NCBI GenBank assembly: GCA_028699795.1
Contig: JAQVTZ010000016.1
Span: 1 to 17,231, forward strand
Direction: 5' to 3'
DNA from: Clostridia bacterium
GTDB lineage: Bacteria; Bacillota; Clostridia; Christensenellales; DTU072
DNA length: 17,231 nt
Below the pieces are notes generated by a model. It was given only the letters and a program-made list of their open reading frames with translations. It made no database searches and had not been told where the DNA came from. Within the stretch, counting starts at the first letter, position 1; every line of letters begins with the position of its first letter. Shown here one piece after another: positions 13,282 through 17,231 of this stretch. Position numbers and translations under genes: made by a program.

Positions 13282-15733
13282 GAAGATATTCGTCCGCCTT
13301 TTTGGGTACCTTTTGGCGCAAAGACTTGAGCACCTGTTTTAAGCCTCTAAAGAAATGTCCGTTAAGCATCAACAACAAGCCCTCTACCGTATCGTAGGAT
13401 ACCGCGCCCGCGCTGGAAGCGTACATATTGCGCAATGGTAAATCCATCGCGCCCATGCGTACCATCTTTTTGTCTGTTTCGGTGGCCTGTTTGGACAGCA
13501 CCGCCGTACAGAATTTTTTGACAAGCGCGCGCATCAGGACACGGAACCATCTCCCTTCCAAATCGCCTATTGCGGTATTGAAGTCGGCATCTCTGTTTTG
13601 ATAGTCTATGGGCTCTTTTACCTGACGGCCGAGCAGAGCCTCGAAATGGGCAAGCGGAATCTCGCCTACGCCTGCGATATCGTAATACGAAGGGGCGGCT
13701 TCTTTGTAATCCGCAACCTTGCTTAACGGTTCGCCCTCCAGCGTTACGGTTTTGCGAAGCTTGATTTCGCGCGAAGAAGTGCCTGCAAGTATCTCGAACT
13801 TGCCGGGAGCGGCGGTCCAATCATTCACCTCTACATTATAAAATGCAAAATCTCTATAATTCAGCTCCAACTCAACCTCTTTTGTTTCGCCCGCTTGCAG
13901 ATAAACTTTACGAAAAGCCCTGAGCTGTTTTTCGGGCATAAAGATTACGGGTGCAATTTCGCTTACATAAAGCTGCACGACTTCCGCGCCTGCCAGCTTG
14001 CCCGTATTGGTCACTTTGAGGGTTACTTTTATCGTTTCGTCCGCTTTAAAACTTTCTTTGGAAACACCAATCTCGCTTAACTCGAATGTGGTATAAGACA
14101 ATCCGTACCCAAAAGGAAATTGGACCGATTTTCTTGCAGTATCGAAATAGCGGTATCCGACATAGACGCTTTCGCGGTATTCGGGGTCGGCTTTGCCGAA
14201 GTATAACGAACTTAAAACATCGTTAATATTATTCGGGAAGGTTTCGGGGAGTTTGCCCGAGGGGTTCACTTTGCCCCATAGCACATCATAAGTTGCCTCG
14301 CCGCCCGCTTCTCCGCCGAGATAAACATTAACGACCGCCTTAACCTTCTCTAGCCAAGGCATTGCCACGGGAGAACCCGCGGTAAGCACAACTACCACAT
14401 TTTCGTTGTACTTGACGATTTCGTTGATGAGCGCATTGTGCGCTTCGGGCAAATCGATATGCGTACGGTCGAATGATTCGGATTCGTACGGGTCGGTAAG
14501 ACCAACAAAAACAAGCACATAGTCTTTATCCGCCGCCGTTTGGCAGGCTTCATAAATTTCGCCTTGCGCCATAGTGTCGCGGCTGATAGAATACCCCGAA
14601 GCGTAATCATAAGCTATGCCCTCGGCGTCGAGACACTGCGTAAAACTAACCGTTTTGCGGGGGTTGAGCCTGCTACTTCCGCTTCCCTGTACACGAAGAT
14701 ATTTGGCAAGCTCGCCGATGACGGCAATCTTTTTGCCGCTGTCAAGAGGCAGGAACTCTTTATTTTTGAGAAGTACGGCACCTTCTGCCGCCGCCTTGCG
14801 CGCAAGCAGATGATGCTTGTCGAAATCCGCTTTGTAGCCCTTATTTTCTTTGCGAAGCTTAGCGCATCGAAACACATATTCGAGCGTTTGGCAAACGATT
14901 TCGTTTAGCCGTTCTTCGCAAAGTACGCCTGCTTCGACCGCGCGGACGATTTCGGCGTCTCTGATACCGTTGGAAGTAGGCATTTCGAGGTTGAGCCCCG
15001 CAACAATACCTTTGACTCTGTCGTTCACCGCGCCCCAATCCGAAATTACGATGCCCTCGTATCCCCATTCTTCACGCAGGATGTCCCACAATATTTTTTT
15101 GTTTTCGCAAGCATATTCGCCGTTAATGAGGTTATAGCTTGCCATTATGGTAGCGGGACGCGCCTTTTTTACCGCTCTTTCGAATCCTGCAAGATAGATT
15201 TCTCTTAACGCTCTTTCGTCTACTTGACTGTCCGAAGTAAGTCTGCGGTACTCTTGCGAGTTGACCGCGAAATGCTTGAGCGAAGTCCCCACACCCGTCG
15301 ATTGCACACCGTTAATGTAAGATGCCGCAAGCTCTCCCGTAAGCAATGGGTCTTCGCTAAAATATTCGAAGTTTCTTCCGCACATAGGGTTGCGCTTGAT
15401 ATTGATGCCCGGACCAAGCACGGTATCCACTTCTTGTTCGAGGCACTCTTCACCAATAGATTTGCCGATTTGGTATACCAAATCACAGTCCCAAGTAGCC
15501 GCAAGTGTCACTGCGGGCGGAAAACAAGTGGAGGGTACGCTTAACTGAAAGATGTTGCCCATGGAGGCGCGCTGTTGTTCTTTGCGCACGCCGTGAGGGC
15601 CATCCGCAACAAAAGCGGAGGGGATCCCCAACCTGTCTATCGGCGTAGTTTCCCAAGAGCTGACGCCTGAACAAAGCGCCGCTTTTTCTTTGAGAGTTAA
15701 TTTATTGATAACTTCAATTATTTTTTGGTCCAT
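13274..15733 (-). CDS. Glycoside hydrolase family 3, beta-glucosidase-type
   Basis: 819 residues with no signal peptide, so probably cytoplasmic. The N-terminal (alpha/beta)8-like domain (about 1-290) contains ADGPHGVR, LGPGINIKRNP, SLKHFAVNSQE and the nucleophile in IVISDWGAV (Asp232). The second alpha/beta domain (about 315-545) has LLKN and VGLTDPYESESFDR, whose glutamates (417, 419) are candidates for the acid/base residue, then GGEAGGEA and PFGYGLSY. A fibronectin III-like domain follows (about 555-660, VTNTGKLAGAEVVQLYVS). A C-terminal tail of about 150 residues (ending near ADEYLHD) goes beyond this core and is hydrophobic-helical in part (GLLLMLNGHFFRGL). GH3 members cleave terminal beta-glucose, xylose, arabinose or N-acetylglucosamine; exact specificity is open. 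GAGGAA lies about 10 bases before the ATG. Confidence 0.94.
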   Translation of the reverse strand: MDQKIIEVINKLTLKEKAALCSGVSSWETTPIDRLGIPSAFVADGPHGVRKEQQRASMGNIFQLSVPSTCFPPAVTLAATWDCDLVYQIGKSIGEECLEQEVDTVLGPGINIKRNPMCGRNFEYFSEDPLLTGELAASYINGVQSTGVGTSLKHFAVNSQEYRRLTSDSQVDERALREIYLAGFERAVKKARPATIMASYNLINGEYACENKKILWDILREEWGYEGIVISDWGAVNDRVKGIVAGLNLEMPTSNGIRDAEIVRAVEAGVLCEERLNEIVCQTLEYVFRCAKLRKENKGYKADFDKHHLLARKAAAEGAVLLKNKEFLPLDSGKKIAVIGELAKYLRVQGSGSSRLNPRKTVSFTQCLDAEGIAYDYASGYSISRDTMAQGEIYEACQTAADKDYVLVFVGLTDPYESESFDRTHIDLPEAHNALINEIVKYNENVVVVLTAGSPVAMPWLEKVKAVVNVYLGGEAGGEATYDVLWGKVNPSGKLPETFPNNINDVLSSLYFGKADPEYRESVYVGYRYFDTARKSVQFPFGYGLSYTTFELSEIGVSKESFKADETIKVTLKVTNTGKLAGAEVVQLYVSEIAPVIFMPEKQLRAFRKVYLQAGETKEVELELNYRDFAFYNVEVNDWTAAPGKFEILAGTSSREIKLRKTVTLEGEPLSKVADYKEAAPSYYDIAGVGEIPLAHFEALLGRQVKEPIDYQNRDADFNTAIGDLEGRWFRVLMRALVKKFCTAVLSKQATETDKKMVRMGAMDLPLRNMYASSAGAVSYDTVEGLLLMLNGHFFRGLKQVLKSLRQKVPKKADEYLHD

Positions 15734-15768
15734 ATTAAAAATTCTTCCTCATTTTATAAATTTTACAA

Positions 15769-15795
15769 GCTTATATTATTGTAGCAAATATAAGC
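15769..15795. promoter_or_regulatory. Candidate operator overlapping the GH3 -10 box
   Basis: A perfect 9-base inverted repeat, GCTTATATT (15769-15777) and AATATAAGC (15787-15795), separated by 9 bases. The -10 hexamer lies inside the spacer. A dimeric repressor bound here would block the GH3-rdgB promoter. No regulator gene is in the window to suggest which family binds. Confidence 0.45.
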
Positions 15796-15806
15796 AATTT
15801 ATGCAA
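15778..15806 (-). promoter_or_regulatory. GH3-rdgB promoter
   Basis: On the minus strand TGCTACAAT is an extended -10 (hexamer TACAAT at 15778-15783), with a weak TTGCAT at -35 (15801-15806) and a 17-base spacer. It lies about 45 bases before the GH3 start. Confidence 0.6.
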
Positions 15807-15864
15807 CTCTGAATCTTAGGAGTCAATGATATTTTATAAATTATCGACTGTCTACGGCATTTCA

Positions 15865-15893
15865 TTGACATCTATGACGCTATAATTTATAAT
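15865..15893 (+). promoter_or_regulatory. guaB promoter, perfect sigma-A consensus
   Basis: TTGACA (15865-15870), exactly 17 bases, TATAAT (15888-15893). A second TATAAT at 15881-15886 is badly spaced. The predicted leader is about 20 bases with GAGGAG five bases before the ATG. There is therefore no room for a purine riboswitch downstream of the promoter. Confidence 0.85.
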
Positions 15894-15921
15894 AGGAGAA
15901 ACATTTGATTGAGGAGATATT

Positions 15922-17231
15922 ATGGCTATTTTTTCTAAAGAAGGTTTAACTTTCGACGATGTACTGTTAGTGCCCCAACACTCCGAAGTTTTACCCAAAG
16001 ATGTAGATTTATCCACCAAGCTAACAAAGGATATCAAACTGAACATTCCGCTTGTTTCGGCTGCGATGGATACGGTAACCGAGTACGGGCTTGCCATTGC
16101 TATGGCGCGCGAAGGCGGTATCGGTATCATTCACAAAAACTTGACCATAGAAGAACAAGCCATCCATGTAGATAAGGTAAAACGGAGCGAACACGGCGTG
16201 ATTACAGACCCGTTCTTTTTGTCTCCCGAGCACTCTGTAAACGACGCTCTCGCGCTCATGAAAAAATATAAAATCAGCGGCGTACCGATTACCGTAGGCT
16301 CCAAGCTTGTCGGCATCATCACCAATCGCGATATCCGTTTCGAAACCAATTTCGACCAGCCTATCGCAAACATCATGACCAAAGACAATCTCGTCACGGC
16401 TCCCGTCGGTACCACACTGCCCGAAGCGCAAAAAATATTGGGCAAGCATCGCATCGAAAAACTGCCTATCGTAGACAACGAAGGCAATCTCAAAGGTCTT
16501 ATCACCATTAAAGACATCGAAAAAACCATACAATATCCCCATTCTGCCAAAGACAAAAACGGCAGATTGCTTGTGGGCGCGGCCGTAGGCGTAGGCGCCA
16601 ACTGTCTCGACCGCGTGCAGGCCTTAGTGGATGCCAAAGTGGATATTATTGCAATAGACACGGCACACGGGCATAATCAAGGAGTCATCGAAGGCGTAAA
16701 AAAGATTCGCAACAGATTCCCCTCGCTTGCCATTATCGCAGGCAATGTGGCAACGGCAAAAGCCACAAGAGCATTGATTGAAGCAGGCGCGGATATCGTA
16801 AAGGTCGGCATCGGACCCGGCTCTATCTGTACGACCCGTGTGATTTCCGGTGTCGGCGTACCGCAAATTACCGCGATTTCAGATTGCGCCGAAGAAGCCG
16901 ACAAACTGGGCAAATGCGTCATAGGTGACGGCGGCATCAAGTACAGCGGTGATATCGTAAAAGGCATCGGCGCAGGCGCAAGAGCGATTATGATAGGCTC
17001 ATTGCTTGCAGGCACACTAGAGTCTCCCGGCGCGCTAGAGATTTACCAAGGCCGCAGCTTTAAGGTCTATCGCGGTATGGGCAGTATCGCCGCCATGGAT
17101 GCTGGTAGCAAAGATAGATACTTCCAAGAAGAAACCAAAAAATTGGTGCCCGAGGGCGTCGAAGGCCGCGTCCCCTATCGCGGCGCGCTTTCCGAAGTTG
17201 TCTACCAATTGGTAGGAGGTATCCGCTCGGG
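15922..17231 (+). CDS. guaB: Inosine-5'-monophosphate dehydrogenase, partial (C-terminus beyond right edge)
   Basis: 436 codons visible of about 485-490. The enzyme oxidises IMP to XMP with NAD, the first committed step of GTP synthesis. The N-terminal GLTFDDVLLVPQHSEVLP and PLVSAAMDTVTE start the barrel. Two CBS domains are inserted (about residues 90-205: HSVNDALALMKKYKISGVPI and GTTLPEAQKILGKHRIEKLPIVD). Then come IAIDTAHGH and the catalytic loop GIGPGSICTTRV with Cys303, the IMP phosphate loop GDGGIKYSGDIVKG, YRGMGSIAAM, and the flap segment EGVEGRVPYRG with the Arg-Tyr pair. All expected catalytic residues are present. It is divergent from the GH3 gene, with separate promoters in a 188-base gap. 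Confidence 0.97.
   Translation, partial: MAIFSKEGLTFDDVLLVPQHSEVLPKDVDLSTKLTKDIKLNIPLVSAAMDTVTEYGLAIAMAREGGIGIIHKNLTIEEQAIHVDKVKRSEHGVITDPFFLSPEHSVNDALALMKKYKISGVPITVGSKLVGIITNRDIRFETNFDQPIANIMTKDNLVTAPVGTTLPEAQKILGKHRIEKLPIVDNEGNLKGLITIKDIEKTIQYPHSAKDKNGRLLVGAAVGVGANCLDRVQALVDAKVDIIAIDTAHGHNQGVIEGVKKIRNRFPSLAIIAGNVATAKATRALIEAGADIVKVGIGPGSICTTRVISGVGVPQITAISDCAEEADKLGKCVIGDGGIKYSGDIVKGIGAGARAIMIGSLLAGTLESPGALEIYQGRSFKVYRGMGSIAAMDAGSKDRYFQEETKKLVPEGVEGRVPYRGALSEVVYQLVGGIRS

Noticed and set aside
16021..16661. Long antisense frames inside guaB
   Set aside because: They mirror the codon structure of guaB, which has all IMP dehydrogenase motifs; no ribosome site or domain supports them.

Overview
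The window looks like a chromosomal segment of a low- to mid-GC member of the Bacillota, most likely an uncultured or gut-type Clostridia. Supporting signs are strong AGGAGG-type ribosome sites, sigma-A promoters close to TTGACA-N17-TATAAT, an NadD-YqeK fusion, a CCA-encoding tRNA cluster, lysine 2,3-aminomutase with beta-lysine acetyltransferase, and a secreted serpin of the kind known from gut clostridia. This assignment is inference from gene content. No rRNA, phage, transposon or CRISPR array is visible.

Region 1 (1-5902, minus strand) is one tightly packed operon. In transcription order it holds nadD-yqeK (fused), rsfS, tsaE, tsaB, rimI, an alpha/beta hydrolase, a Mur ligase with a membrane-anchored N-terminus, and ddl (cut by the left edge). 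Most junctions overlap or are a few bases apart. The operon joins NAD synthesis and Ap4A turnover, ribosome silencing, the t6A tRNA modification partners, ribosomal protein acetylation and the D-Ala-D-Ala branch of peptidoglycan synthesis. Its promoter places the predicted transcription start on the nadD start codon, which suggests leaderless translation.

Region 2 (5903-9950) starts with an AAATTAC heptamer array containing a perfect 30-bp tandem duplication. Next is a plus-strand four-helix membrane protein of unknown function. It converges on a minus-strand operon ablA-ablB-methyltransferase, whose 5' region carries an extended -10 promoter and a Fur-box-like palindrome.

Region 3 (10016-11547, minus) is a two-gene unit: an exported, cysteine-rich serpin followed by a 46-residue single-helix membrane peptide too short for usual gene calling.

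Region 4 (11632-12530, minus) is a cluster of eight tRNAs in the order Gly(TCC), Arg(TCT), His(GTG), Gln(TTG), Lys(TTT), Leu(TAG), Gly(GCC), Lys(CTT). It has a near-consensus promoter at the front, a second promoter before Gly(GCC), a hairpin with a T-run between the last two tRNAs and a long terminator at the end.

Region 5 (12694-17231) holds a GH3 glycosidase overlapping an RdgB-type nucleotide pyrophosphatase on the minus strand. Divergent from it on the plus strand is guaB (IMP dehydrogenase, cut by the right edge) behind a perfect-consensus promoter. A 9+9 inverted repeat is centred close to the -10 element of the GH3 promoter. No stretch above 300 bases lacks a gene or RNA; the largest gaps are about 220 bases and are described under the promoters and repeats they contain.
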